This document shows, piece after piece, positions 32,020-46,400 of a DNA stretch of 64,000 bases. Under the pieces are notes generated by a model, which was given only the letters and a program-made list of their open reading frames with translations, had not been told where the DNA came from and did no database searches. The translations under genes were made by a program, and so were the position numbers. Position 1 is the stretch's first letter; every line of letters starts with the position of its first letter. This DNA comes from Aurelia coerulea (lineage: Eukaryota > Cnidaria > Scyphozoa > Semaeostomeae > Ulmaridae): NCBI GenBank assembly GCA_039566865.1, contig CM076943.1:19068501-19132500 (forward strand), in the 5' to 3' direction.

Positions 32020-35000
32020 GTATTTTCTTCATTTTTCTTTCATTCTAATTCATGACTCGTTACACTCGTTTCAGACAAACAATCTTTGCATGAAGCCAAA
32101 CTGTATGTTGAAACCGAGGGGTATGGAACGCCGTTTGCACAAAAATGACATAAACATAGTTTATGTTACATAAACTATGTTTATGTGCACATAAACTCAG
32201 TTTATGTAACATAAACATAGTTTATGTGCACATAAACATAGTTTATGTACATAAACTATGTTTATGTGCACAAAAATGGACATAAACTATGTTTATGTCC
32301 ATTTTTGTGCAAACGGCGTGGTGCCCATTGTTATGAGACGCGTCTAAATTATTCCCCGAGGATCAGTTTGCAAATTACGGCACTCTTTCTTGTGAATGCT
32401 TGGGAGAATTTAGAGTGAAGTCGGTTAACACGTTCCTCATAAAAGAGTGGAAAGACAGCACGTGCCGCGTCAATCTTGCACAGATTCGTTTCGAATATTG
32501 TTGGAAAGTATGGAAATTACGTTTTTGCGTTTTCGGTCCTAAATAAATTATGATTAACGGTAAAATTAATTTTATGAATACTAAGAAACTAAACAAGGAG
32601 TCTTGTTCGCGAAGAATTGGGCCCAAAGTTAAGAAATCGAAATATAAAGTTCAGATCCCAGGGGGGCGACTCGGTAGTTTAAGGTGAGGTGCCCGTACAA
32701 AAATTCGTGACGACGTAAAAAACTTGCCAAAATTATTTGAGAGCTTAGTCTATTTAGCCCTTTGCAAAAGTGTTCACAATAGATTAAATTTGATTCTGCA
32801 ATAGGGTTTACAAGAAGTCTGAAACATAGATTTTTTGTTTTTAATGTTGAAAAAGCGTTTCATGATTCAGTTTTTAGTTTTTTTTAAACGTTTGGTAACC
32901 ATTAGGAATTCGCAAAATTTGCACATCTCAAGATAAAATTTTCAATCGACTTTTTCACTACATATTCTGCAAGGTTTAAATCTTTCAAACAAAACGAAGA
33001 TCATGAAAATCGAGTCAGTGCAAGCAGTGCAAGCTAAGAAATTTGAATTTTAAATTAAGTGCTATTTTGTGCCCTTACTGTGCTAAGAAAGAGGCCTAAA
33101 GTACACTTTGTGTGCCTAACTTGAAATAATACCTCAGGCTACGAATGGAAATCTGGATCACATTGCACAGGTGTTCTGAATGCGATAATTCCGCTATTGT
33201 TACCGACGTGACGCTACAGGGACTCATTATGACTATGACTATGACGCCTTCTAGAACAATGACTATGAGGCCGTTTGCACAAAAATGGACATAAACTATG
33301 ATTATGTACATAAACTATGTTTATGTGCTCATAAACATAGTTTATGTACATAAACTAGGTTTATGTGCACAATATTGGACATAAACTATTTTTATGTACA
33401 TAAACTATGTTTATGTGCACATAAACACAGTTTATGTACATAAACATAGTTTATGTGCACATAAACATAGTTTATGTAACATAAACTATGTTTATGTCAT
33501 TTTTGTGCAAACGGCGTTCCATAGAGGGGTGTATCACTCTTCTGAAAAGCCGTACGAGATTTTTTAAAACAATAGGATTTCTAGGGATTTTTTGCGGATT
33601 TGTCTTGAAAACAAAAGGATTCTTGCCAAAGGTGTACGAGATTTCTACAGAGTGATACGCCCCTCGGTTAAAAAATTGTAATTTTTATGTCATTTGATTA
33701 TATGAAACTAAGGTCTGGTGCTTGCAGGCAATTTCTTACATTTTTTGGCCATTTTGCTACCAAAAATTTTCTTACGTGTTTCTTATACTTTTAATGCCGG
33801 AAATGTAGAGTTAAATTTGTTTTATCTAAAGGACTTACAAATTACTTAGTAAGATCTCAAAGAAAGTAAATAACATAATTCGCACTCAAAATAATGTCAA
33901 AACATTTTTGAGTGCAGGAAAATTAAAATTGTAAATTACAAAAGTCTCTTAGCTTTTTCAATCCACCTTTTCAAGGTAAGAGGCGCGAAAGCGGCAGTTT
34001 TTTGTTATTTGAGATGTTGCATTTTTTGGCCAAAATCTTGTTCTGCGTACAAAGTTTAGCAAAATAGCAAATATTCACATTCACATATGTCTTCATTTAA
34101 AAATTACGACAATGTTAAGAATTTAAAGTCATATGGGCTTTGACCGTGAGATCAAAACTCCGATTTCATGGTCAAAGCCCTTATGAATTCAAATCCTTTA
34201 TATCATCATAATTTCTAAATAAAGACAGATATGAATGGGAAAATTTGTTTCAACCCTAAACTTTGTACGCTCAATAAGATTTTAGTCTCAAAAATGCAAA
34301 ATCTCAAACAACAAAATACTTCCGCTTTGGCACCTCTTACCTTAAAAAGGTGGATTTAGGTAGGGTTGTTTCCGAACTTTCGAAAAATTGAGCCTACCGT
34401 TTCTTATAAGCGGTTTCTTATAAAAAAAAATAAATGTAACTAATAACATATACAAATACATATAGATGTATCAGAACTTCAAAAGCATTCAAATATCATT
34501 TTTCAAGCAGAGACGTACGAACCAAGGGGCATTAGAGGCATGTGCACCCCAAGAGATTTTGCAATAAACAAAGAAGTGTCCTTTTTGTTGTTAGAAGTTT
34601 TAGCTTAATAGAAAAGTGCCCTTGAAGTGTCGTGCCCCCCCCCCCTCAAGTTTGGGATGCTTCCTACATCCCTGTTTCGAGAATCGAGATTGCAGACGTA
34701 AACAAGATGCACCTTCAGTTAATCAAGACTTGACATTGACTTCATTGGTACTGACTACTGCAATGTGGAAACTCACTTTGGAAGCAGGATCACCTGCAGG
34801 GTGTCCCAAAAAAATCCTCGGCGTTTAAAGGCACTGTGTCCATATATCAATAATTTGCATGCACGAACAGTTGAAACTGCTGACACGATGCTGACATCCG
34901 TGTAACTGTTCGAGAATTTGATTGGTTTAGGGCAGGCTGTTTTATACTGATCACATGAAAATAAGGCGAGATTTCTAAGCTGACGAATTCAAAAGAACTT

Positions 35001-37416
35001 GTCGAAACATGCCTTTATGTTCATTAATCTGTCTCAAAACATAAGATCCTTTTGGATGATTACAAAGTCCGTCCTGAGCTAAGCAAGCATAAGAAAATCT
35101 GAATATTGATTTCTTCATAACCCCAAATGATCGTTGATGCTGTTTTAGCTACAGTCAGAGAGGATGAATGTTGCTGCTAAAGTCGCCTTCAACAGAAAAT
35201 CAAGCGCCTTGTATAAGGACAAGAATCGCCTGAAAAGCAATATTTTGATCTTTATGTCAAACGAGGATGATACGCAAAAAATCAAAATCATTACCCCTAG
35301 TTTGCTTAGTCTCTGCATGAAACTATTGGTGCATCTGTGTCATGTCAGATTTACGATAACGCAAAATTACTTATGTTTATGCAGAACCCTGCAGAACGTT
35401 TCTATTCGTGGGCATCTAGTTTGAGACAAGCATTGACGAAAATAACCTATGTGCAGAATCATATGCATGAAGATGTTTTGGTTTCGTGTGATCGCGTCCC
35501 TTCCCCCAGTCAATGGCGCCATTGTTTGCTGGGATTCTGCACCTTTCCTCTCAACTTCACCTGCGATGATTGCATCCGTTGCTATGTAGGAGGGGGGTCC
35601 TTCTACCTTTGGTGATGCTGCGAATGCTAGCCTCTGTGCAGGCTGCCGGTTACATCATCCCCTAAAGTTGACTTATTTGCATAATGAATACTATCAATAA
35701 GTGGCTAATGATGCGTTCGTTCTAGAAAACGATTGTTTTAACATAATTAAGCTGCTAATGAAGTCAAGAACGTGCCAATTCTGGGTAAATTTGTTGTTGT
35801 GCCAGGGTAAACATCAAGGTGATTTATCCATCTTATGGTGTCAAATCTGTCTAACATGAAATAAGCCGACGTCAAATGTTACTATCGGATCGCGGGAAAC
35901 TTCTGTCTTGTATGCGCTTTCTGTGCGCTTTCTTTATTTCAGGGCCAATTAGCAGAGATAAAACGTTAATCAATTGCTTTAACGAGCGTGACGGACTTTC
36001 TTTCTGACTTTCTGACTGACCTGGAGCCCCCTCTTAGATTACAAAGTTGGACTTTGTAATCAAATCAAATGAAATGTCATGTGAGATTTACGATAACGCA
36101 AAATTACTTATGCAGAACCCAACAGAACGTTTCAATTGTTGCTATTCGCGGGCATCTAATTTGAGACAAGCAGTCACGAAGATAACCTCTGTGCAGAATG
36201 ATATGCATGAAGATGGTTTGGTTCAGTGTGATCTCGTGCCTTCCTCCTGTCAATGGCGCCATTGTTTGCTGGGATTCTGCAACTTTCTGTAGCTGTGTAG
36301 GAGGGGGATCCTTCGCAGCCTCTGTGCAGGCCGCCGGTTACATCATCCTCTAAAGTTGACTTATTTGCATAATGAGTACTATCAATAAGGCTAATGATTC
36401 GTTCGTTCTAGAAAACGATTGTTTTGACATAATTGAGCTGCTAATGAAGTCAAGAACGTGCCAATTCTGGGTAAATTTGTTGTTGCGTCAGGGTAAACAT
36501 CTTGGTGATTTATCCATCTTAAGGTGTCAAATCTGTCTAACATGAAATAAGCCGACGTCAAATGTTCCTATAGGATCGCGGGAAACTTCTGTCTTGTATG
36601 CGCTTTATGTGCGCTTTCTTTATTTCAGTGCCAATTAGCTGAGATAAAACGTTAATCAATCGCTTTAACGAGCGTGACGGAAGTGGGTTACTTACTTACT
36701 TACTTTCTTTCTTTCTTTCTTTCTCACTGACTGACATCGAAGCCCCCTCTTAGATTACAAAGTTGGACTTTGTAATCAAAAATGACGAAAGATCACATGT
36801 TTTCGAGAAAAGCAATCTGTCCCCTATTGTTCTGACCTTGGTAACTGCTTTATTTACCTTATTTACGCTGCAGCTAAATTCATACATCACTGAGTTTCTA
36901 TGACCCTGATTTCCTTGGATAAAGCGAATTAACACCAACTTCTGGAATATGCAATAGAGATCTTTATGGATTTTATTTTCATTCATCGATGGGGACAGAT
37001 TGCCTTTAATTAAATGTTAGTAAATAACGAAATAATGAACGGGCATGTGCCCCCCCCCTCCCTGTCAATTGGTACCCACGACGCTGTAATACACCTAAAA
37101 TATCGATCTTGTTGCTCCCCAAAGTTATTCAGGAACACAGAAGATATTTCCTTAATTAATTAGTGACCGGATACGTAAGGCAAAGTAAGGTCGGACGAAT
37201 AGTTTTCCTTGGTGCAAGTAGCTTGTGAAAGTACTTGTGTCCATGTTGTGTTCACTTGCACTTAAAGCCGTTTGAAGTCCTAGCTAGGCAGTAGTTATAT
37301 ACATTTTGGAGTTAGATTATTCAAGGACGATCGGTGCTTGTGAGAGACTAAGTAGTGCCTTTTTGATTACAAAGTCCAACTTTGTAATCTAAGAAGGGGC
37401 TTCGATGTCAGTCAGT

Positions 37417-37448
<32 letters not shown>

Positions 37449-40400
37449 AAGTAAGTAACCCACTTCCGTCACGCTCGTTAAAGCGATTGATTAACGTTTT
37501 ATCTCTGCTAATTGGCACTGAAATAAAGAAAGCGCACATAAAGCGCATACAAGACAGAAGTTTCCCGCGATCCTATAGGAACATTTGACGTCGGCTTATT
37601 TCATGTTAGACAGATTTGACACCATAAGATGGATAAATCACCATGATGTTTACCCTGGCACAGCAACAAATTTACCCAGAATTGGCACGTTCTTGACTTC
37701 ATTAGCAGCTCAATTATGTCAAAACAATCGTTTTCTAGAACGAACGAATCATTAGCCTTATTGATAGTACTCATTATGCAAATAAGTCAACTTTAGAGGA
37801 TGATGTAACCGGTGGCCTGCACAGAGGCTAGCAGTCGCAGCATCACCGAAGGTAGAAGGATCCCCCTCCTACACAGCTACAGAAAGTTGCAGAATCCCAG
37901 CAAACAATGGCGCCATTGACAGGGGGAAGGCACGAGATCACACTGTACCAAAACATCTTCATGCATATCATTCTGCACAGAGGTTATCTTCGTGACTGCT
38001 TGTCTCAAATTAGATGCCCGCGAATAGTAACAATTGAAACGTTCTGTTGGGTTCTGCATAAGTAATCTTGCGTTATCGTAAATCTCACATGACATCTCAT
38101 TTGACACAAATGCACCAATAGTTTTTTGCACGAACTAAGCAAACTAAGGGTAATGACTTTTGATTTTTGCGTATCATTCTCGTTTGACATAAAGACCAAA
38201 ATGTTGCCTTTGATGCGGTTCTTTTTCTTATACAAGGCGCTTGATTTTCCATTGAAGGCGACTTTAGCAGCAACACTTATCTCTCTGACTGTAGCTAAAA
38301 ACAGCATCTACGATCATTTGGGGTTATGAAGAAATCAATATTCAGATATTTTTAGCTTGTTTAGCTCAGGACAGACTTTGTAATCATCCAAAAGGATCTT
38401 ATGTTTTATTACAAAGTCCTTTGTAATCTAAGAAGGGGCTCCGATGTCAGTCAGAAAGAAAGAAAGGTAGTCACGCTCGTTAAAGCAATTGATTAACGTT
38501 TTACCTCTGCTAATTGGCACTGAAATAAAGAATGCGCACAGAAAGTGCACTCAAGACAGAAGTTTCCCGCGATCCTATAGCAACATTTGACGTCGGCTTA
38601 TTTCATGTTAGACAGATTTGACACTGTAAGATGGATAAATCACCATGATGTTTACCCTGGCACAACAACAAATTTACTCGGAATTGGCACGTTCTTGACT
38701 TCATTAGCAGCTTAATTATGTCAAAACAATCGTTTTCTAGAACGAACGCATCATTAGCCACTTATTGATAGTATTCATTATGCAAATAAAGTCAACTTCA
38801 GAGGATGAGGTAACTGGCAGCCTGCACAGAGGCAAGCATTCGCAGCATCACCGAAGGTAGAAGACCCCCCCCCCTCCTACACAGCTACAGAAAGGTGCAG
38901 AATCCCAGCAAACAATGGGGCCATTGACTGGGGGAAGGCACGAGATCACAGTGAACCAAAACAGCGTCATGCATACGATTCTGCACAGAGGTTATAACAA
39001 TTGAAACGTTCTGCAGGGTTCTGCATAAGTAATTTTGCGTTATCGTAAATCTCACATGACATCCAGTTTGAGACAGATGCACCAATAGTTTCATCATTCA
39101 TGCACGAACTAAGCAAACTAGGGGTAATGACTTTTGATTTTTGCGTATCATCCTCGTTTGACATAAAGACCAAAATATTGCATTTCAGGCGATTCTTGTC
39201 CTTATACAAGGCGCTTGATTTTCTATTGAAGGCGACTTTAGCAGCAACACTTATCTCTCTGAATGTAGCTAACTAAAAACAGCATCAACAACGATCATTT
39301 GGGGTTATGAAGAAATCAATATTCAGATATTCTTATGCTTGTTTAACTCAGGACGGACTTTGTAATCATCCAAAAGGATCTTATGTTTGTTTATGTACGA
39401 AGTAAAACGAGTACATATAGGAGTGGAGTTGTGTAACGCCGTAACTCACTAACTAACGAACCAAGAACGCATTCCGCGAACCAGCTAAGAATGCCAAGAA
39501 TGCAATCAGTTGCCAACAGCTGTGCTGTTGCTGCGCCTCCGCACCATCAGATCACCGCATTTGCTGAGACTCTTTTGGCAGAGCACCAGGAAAACAAACC
39601 ATTTGCACTAATTATTTTCGATGTCATGTGATCAACGAAAGTTGTAGAAGAAACGTTGTGACGCAGTCGATTCATGTCCAATTAGACCACAAATGAGCCC
39701 ATTAACCATATTGCATGTTGCTCTCTTTACAAAAGTGTTGGCAGATTTTCAATTCAACAATTTTGAATACTGGAAGTAAATATCTTCATTGGTACCTGGA
39801 CTTCTGCTTCGAAGCCAATCCCACAAAGGCTACGTTGCTTTTATGTGCCACCGCAGAGGTCGCCGCGTTCGACCTCGAAGATACTTGCAGGCTGGTTGGG
39901 TTAGAGCTTCACTATCGTACACATTCCAAAATTCTAGATCAAATGAGATGTCATGTGAGATTTACGATAACGCAAAATTACTTATGCAGAACCCTACAGA
40001 ACGTTTCATTTCAATTGTTGCTATTCGCGGGCATCTAATTTGAGACAAGCAGTCACGAAGATAACCTCTCTGTGCAGAATGATATGCATGAAGATGTTTT
40101 GGTACAGTGTGATCTCGTGCCTTCCCCCAGTCAATGGTGCCATTGTTTGCTGGGATTCTGCACCTTTCTGTAGCTGTGTAGGAGGGGGATCCTTCTACCT
40201 TCGGTGATGCTGCGAATGCTAGCCTCTGTGCAGGCCACCGGTTACATCATCCTCTAAAGTTGACTTATTTGCATAATGAGTACTATCAATAAGGCTAATG
40301 ATTCGTTCGTTCTAGAAAACGATTGTTTTGACATAATTAAGCTGCTAATGAAGTCAAGAACGTGCCAATTCTGAGTAAATTTGTTGTTGTGCCAGGGTAA

Positions 40401-43400
40401 ACATCATGGTGATTTATCCATCTTATGGTGTCAAATCTGTCTAACATGAAATAAGCCGACGTCAAATGTTGCTATAGGATCGCGGGAAACTTCTGTCTTG
40501 TATGCACTTTATGTGCGCTTTCTTTATTTCAGTGCCAATTAGCAGAGATAAAACGTTAATCAATCGCTTTAACGAGCGTGACGGAAGTGGGTTACTTACT
40601 TTCTTTCTTTCTTTCTTTCTTACTTTCTTTCTTTCTGACTGACTGACTGACATCGAAGCCCCTTCTTAGATTACAAAGTGGACTTTGTAATCAAAAATCT
40701 ATAAAAATATTGTAGATTCAGATTTTTCTAGAATAGCAAAAAGGTCTATTGTAGATCGCAGATGCTGTAACTGCTTTTGAAACCTGACACGGGACTGTTC
40801 ACGTCAGGCCTCAATCAATAACTTGATGGGGTAAATGAACGTCTGTTTAGAAATGTTACTTTCTTGGGGCAAATGTTACAGTTGACTCGAGTTGACTCTG
40901 TGCCGCTGTGCAAGCATCAATCCACGGGAACATGTTTTCCTTTTAGATCGAACAAGGGATGCGAGGACCCCTTAAAAACTAGTCCTTGTGTGCTGAAGGA
41001 CTGCCCACTCCAGTAGAAAATAGAAATATGAAACAAGAAAAGTATCGGAATTGCCGCAGCTTCAAAGAAGCTCATTGCTCCCATCTGAAGATCACCATGT
41101 GCTCTTTCCTTTCTGCAATGGTTATTTTTGTATTGTATTTATGATGCTCTGAAAGATGAGCCAACATAATTACTTTAGCCTTAGAAACAGAAAACGTCAC
41201 ATGTAAGAGTAGAGGTAACGCCTAGAAACCAATTGAACTTAGATCACGATAGTGCAGATAGATTCTACGATACGAATCTGATCACCTTATGGGCACAATT
41301 TTCCAAGATCAACAAGATTTAGATGCTACAGCTAAAATTAGGCAAATAGAAATAAACAAAATGCAGGGCAAATTAAAATAGCATAATGTAATACTTTTGC
41401 TGTTTGATAAGCTCGGATTTGTTTGTTGAGTCAGGAGATGCATATGTAAAGAATAAAAGGAATTTAATTTCTTATTAATTGGGTATTCATTACTGCACTA
41501 TCAAGTACATTATCAAGACAGATAAACTATGAATAAGGGGTGCTGAGTGGCAGTATTTGGGTCGTATCGACTAATTGTATTTTTATGTTTGAAGAATGAA
41601 AACATTATGCAGGGGCTTTTGCTCCAACCGGAAGGAATACACCTACCTACCTACCTACCTATACATATAGATACCAAGGAATCAGGAATGTTGTAACAAT
41701 AGGCATTATTTATGATGACAATCGAAACAATCAGCGAAACATTTGAGATATTTATAGGCACTGTTAATGTGCACAATCAAAACAATTCAGAGATCTTTTG
41801 GGCTAACAATCAAATTTGGCGCAGTTGCCAAGTCACATTTCCTCATTAAGGCTAATTACTTCTCGCTCCTAATATTAATCGAGCTGCCAACTCATTACAA
41901 GGCAATTTTTAAAATTTGACCTCTTTGACCTGGCACACTGCCCTTACTGTTTGAAATCTTCGATATGGATAACTGTTGCCAAGGGAACCAACCAACACAT
42001 ATAGTACTATCAAGAAACGAGTGTGGCACTGTTATAGTGGCAACTCTAGTCGGGATAAAGTAAACAATTTGTCAATACAATCTTGTCGGCTATCCTGTAG
42101 TTTCACTCAGGGCAGTAGGAAGCATCTTAAACTTGGAGGGACACGGCATTTCAGTGGCACTTTTTTCGTAAGAAGAGCACTTTAATGTACATCAGATTTT
42201 TGACGATAAAAATGTGATATATAGAAGAAAATAGTATGAATGCTGATAGATATCCGATTTCCTTCACAATGATACAAAGTGAAAAGTACACATGACCAAA
42301 TCACGAAGTAAATTATAACATAATTAAACTACTTTCTGTCCGCAATTGGTCTTTAAAAGGGGCACATCCTGAGACAAAAATGGCACCTTTTTGTTTGTTA
42401 CAAAATCTTGGAGGGCACGTGCCACCAGTGCCCCTGGTTCCCTACGTCTTTGGACTCTCGCTACATCTAATGTAATAGTTCTGATGCATATCAAGAAATC
42501 TAGTCTGCTTCATCAAGTGGGCTCGTTATTAGGCTACAGCCATTTCGATATGAACTAAATTGTGCATTGGAATTGCAAATAGATATTCAATTACTTTTAG
42601 GCAAGCTATGTGCATGATCTCATTCTTCAAACATGGCTAATGGGGGCCTTTAATTATGTTTGAAGAATGAAAACATTATGGAGGGGCTTTTGCTCCAACC
42701 GGAAGGAACATACCTAGGAATCAGGAATGTTGTAACAATAGGCATTATTTATGCACATAATTGAAACAATCGGCGAAGCATCTGAGATATTTCTAGGCAT
42801 TATAAATGGATAGAATCAAAACAATTTTGAGATATTTGGGCTACAATCTAATTTGGCGTAGTTGCCAATTGAAATTTCCTCATTAAGACTAATTACTACT
42901 TGCTCCTAACATTAATGGAGCTGCCAACTCATTACAAGGCAATCTTCAAAATTTGACCCCTTTGACCTGGCACACTGCCCTTACTGTTTTAAATCTTCAA
43001 CATCAATAACTGTTAACAAGAGAACCTACCAACCCATATGATACTATCAAGAAGCAAGTGTGGCACTGTTATAGTGGCAACTCTTGTCAGGATAAAGTAA
43101 ACAATTTGCCAATATTTTCGGCTATCCTTCGTTTTACTCAGGTCAGTAAGAAGCATCTTGAACTTGGAGGGGGCACGGCATTTCAATGGGACTTTTTTCG
43201 TAAGAAGGGTACTTTGATATTCATCAGATTTTTGATGGTAAAAATGTGATATATAGAAGAAAATAGTGTGAATGCTGATAGATATCCGATTTCCTTCACA
43301 ATGAAACAAAGTGAGAAGTAAATATAACTAAATCGCGAGTAAATAGTAACAAAATTAAGCGACTTTCTGTTCGCATTGTTCTTGAATAGGAGCACATCCT

Positions 43401-46400
43401 GAGACAAAAATGGCATCTTTTGGTTTGTTGCAAAATCTTTGAGGGCACCTGCCCCTAGTGCCCACCGGTTCCTACGTCTCTCGGCTCTCGCTATATCTAA
43501 TGTAACCCAGGGGGGTACTCCCTAACTTTCAATACGTGGGGGGTCCATGCCACTATTTCTTTGCTGACCCCTAAATATTGAGCCTGATGTTTTGGGGACC
43601 CCAAATATTGTTATTTATCTCTGGGGTCCCTGAAATTTTTTTGAATGATTACAATTTGAGCTTCTTGAGCTTTCTCAGTTTTTGAATAATACCAAAATAT
43701 TTATTTCATGATTCGCAACTTCAGGGCCAAATTGCACGATTCTTCCTTTCTTCAGATTTGTGGACCCCAAATATTGAATTTTTGTCGATGTTGTAATTCA
43801 CAGACCCCAAATATTGATTGAACATGAATTTTCGGACCCCAAATATTGGCATGGACCCCCCCGTATTGAAATTCAATGAGTACCCCCCCCCCCCTGGGTA
43901 ATGTAATAGTTCTGATGCATATCAAGAAATCTGGTCTGCTTCATCAAGTGGGCTCGTCATTAGGCTACAGCCATTTCGATATATGCAATTGCAAATAGAT
44001 ATTCTATTACTTTGAGGCAAGCTACAGTATGTGCATAATCTCATTCTTCGAACATGGCTAATGGGGGCCTTTAATTAGAGTCATGTTTGGTAATTCACAG
44101 TTTGAACTCTGCACTTGATGAACCGGGGGGGGGGGTACTTGACCAGGTTTTGGTCGGGGACGTGCCATCGAAGCTTCAAAAACATACCTGTTCCTTCTAC
44201 CAATTTTCCGAAAAAGTATACCCAACCTTATACCAATTTTCCGAAAAAGTACTCCCGACCTTACACCAATTTTCCGAAAATGTATATCCGAACTTATATT
44301 TATACCAAAATCGCGAAAATCGATACCGTTCCTTATACCTTAAAGACATTCTTCTTCCCCATTCCCCAATCAAAGCTATGTGATGTATATCACGCTCTGT
44401 TTGAGAGTCACCTACGCTACGGAAACGTAGTATGGGGCAGCATCTCTTCATCCGAACTTCAAACACTTCAACGTTTCCAAAACAGAGCTGCCCTGTCAAT
44501 TATAGAGAGCGCAAGGTTTAAGGACCCATGGCCTAAAAAATGGCTAAGCGTTGTAAATCTTATTCATTTTGATCCCTCTTTCATGGTATATAATATTGCA
44601 AACAAGCTATGCCCAGAGAGCCTTTGGAATATGTTCCAGCAGAGATGCTCTATATCAAATTATAATACGAGGAATGATAGAGATCTCCATATTCCCAGGC
44701 CCGGGGGGGGGGGGGGTACTTGACTTAAATTTGTACGGGTGTGTGCCCACGAAAAAATTTTTTTTTACCCTGCTCCAGAATTTTTCGCTCAAAAGGATAA
44801 CCTGTTCCAGAAAAAATTGATGAAAAGTATACTCAAAAACATGAAATTTGACCGAAAAACGACCTGATCTAGCAGAATATTCCCAATTGACCTGTTTTGA
44901 CAACCTGCTCTAGAAAAATTGCCTCATTTTGATACCCTGTTCTAGAAAAAATTGGTGAAAACGATACCCTTAAAAACGGCACATACCCGTCGGACAAATA
45001 TACTAAGTACCCCCCCCCCCGAGTTCCCAGGCTAATCCTTGAATTTACAAAGAAAGGATTTCGTTACTCTGGCATTAAGGCTTGGAGTGATATTCCAATT
45101 AATATCAGAGAACTGTCATCGCTTCGCCTGTTTAAAACACATTTGAAAAGGCATTTGATGGGCCTTGATAATTAATTCAAGCCCCCTCAAGAACGACCCC
45201 CTGGAAGGTCAGGTTTTATTATCTATTATGTTTATATTTCTTCTAGTTTCAAACCTGTAAGTTTATATTTGTTATTTATTACTGAAGGGATATCGTTGTA
45301 AATGAATTATATATTTTTTGGAGGCTTCTCCTGTTATTTATAAATACACCATGTATATCCACATAACAACTTTCAATCACTTTTGTTTTTGCTTTGGACG
45401 CGCTTCGCCGCTTGGGGATTTTTTGGAGGCTTCTCCTGTTTCCAGACAATTTAAAGGTTGCTAAAGTATTTCCAGTTCATAAAGGGGAATCAATAACTGT
45501 GATGTCCAAATACCGACCTATTTCAATTCTTCCAATAATAAGCAAATTACTTGAAACACTTGTGCAAGCTAGATTAATGGATTTTATCACAAGATCTAAC
45601 ATAATTTATGAACTTCAATTTGGCTTCCAAAAGAACAAATCAACAGAACAAGCTGTGTTAAGCATTTGTGCAAAAATCGTTGTTGCTATTGAAAAAAAAG
45701 AAAATGCATGTTTGTATCCTGCTGGACTTTGCCAAAGCTTTTGATACAGTAAATCATAATATCCTTATCAGTAAACTTGAACACTATGGCAAAAGAGGCA
45801 CTCAGCTAAACTGGTTTAGATCTTATTTAAATAATCGTAAACAATGCGTACAAATTGGACAAACTATCTCCAGTTTGCAGACAGTTCAATGTGGTGTAAT
45901 TTGCGTAAGCGTGCGTAAATTACGCATTTTACAACAAATTGTGCGTAAGATAATGCGTAAGATGATGCGTAAGATTTAAGTGTGCGTAAGATAATGCGTA
46001 AGATGATGCGTAAGATTTAAGTGTGCGTAAGATAGTGCGTAAGATCGTGCGTAAGATTGAAGTTGTGCGTAAGATAATTCGTAAGATCGTGCGTCGTAAG
46101 ATTGAAGTATGCGTAAGATGATGGGCTTCTTGTAATTTGCGAAAGATTCTTTCTTTCTAACTATCTTGTAACTTTCTCTTTTTATACCCAGCAAATGTTT
46201 GAGACGATATTATAGACACGAATAGAGAGTTTGAAGCAAAGATTACTACAATCCTCGCCAAAACCTCTTGTCACAAACTCATTTTTTAGGCTTTTTCGAC
46301 AAAAAACCAGACTGCCTACCATTTAAACTGAAATATTTACCGAACCACCCCCCCCCCCCCAAGTCAATGTTGTTTGGATTCACTCCGGACACTTGCTGCT

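Larger units (their letters stand above)
42654..44080. repeat. 1.07-kb tandem duplication, unit 2, with insertion
   Basis: It is collinear with unit 1 apart from a 393-bp G-run element plus its 8-bp duplication at 43498-43906. Unit 1 reads CTAATGTAATAGTTCTG without interruption at 42468-42484, which is the empty site. Confidence 0.85.

Noticed and set aside
36047..39209. Recurring ORFs beginning [16 protein letters not shown] in the 35-40 kb cluster
   Set aside because: They occur only because the repeat is multicopy. They carry frameshifts, lack a domain and are not preserved in length.
39715..40043. GC-balanced ORF pair before copy E ([18 protein letters not shown])
   Set aside because: Two overlapping frames are open and neither matches a family. 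The 3' half is repeat sequence.
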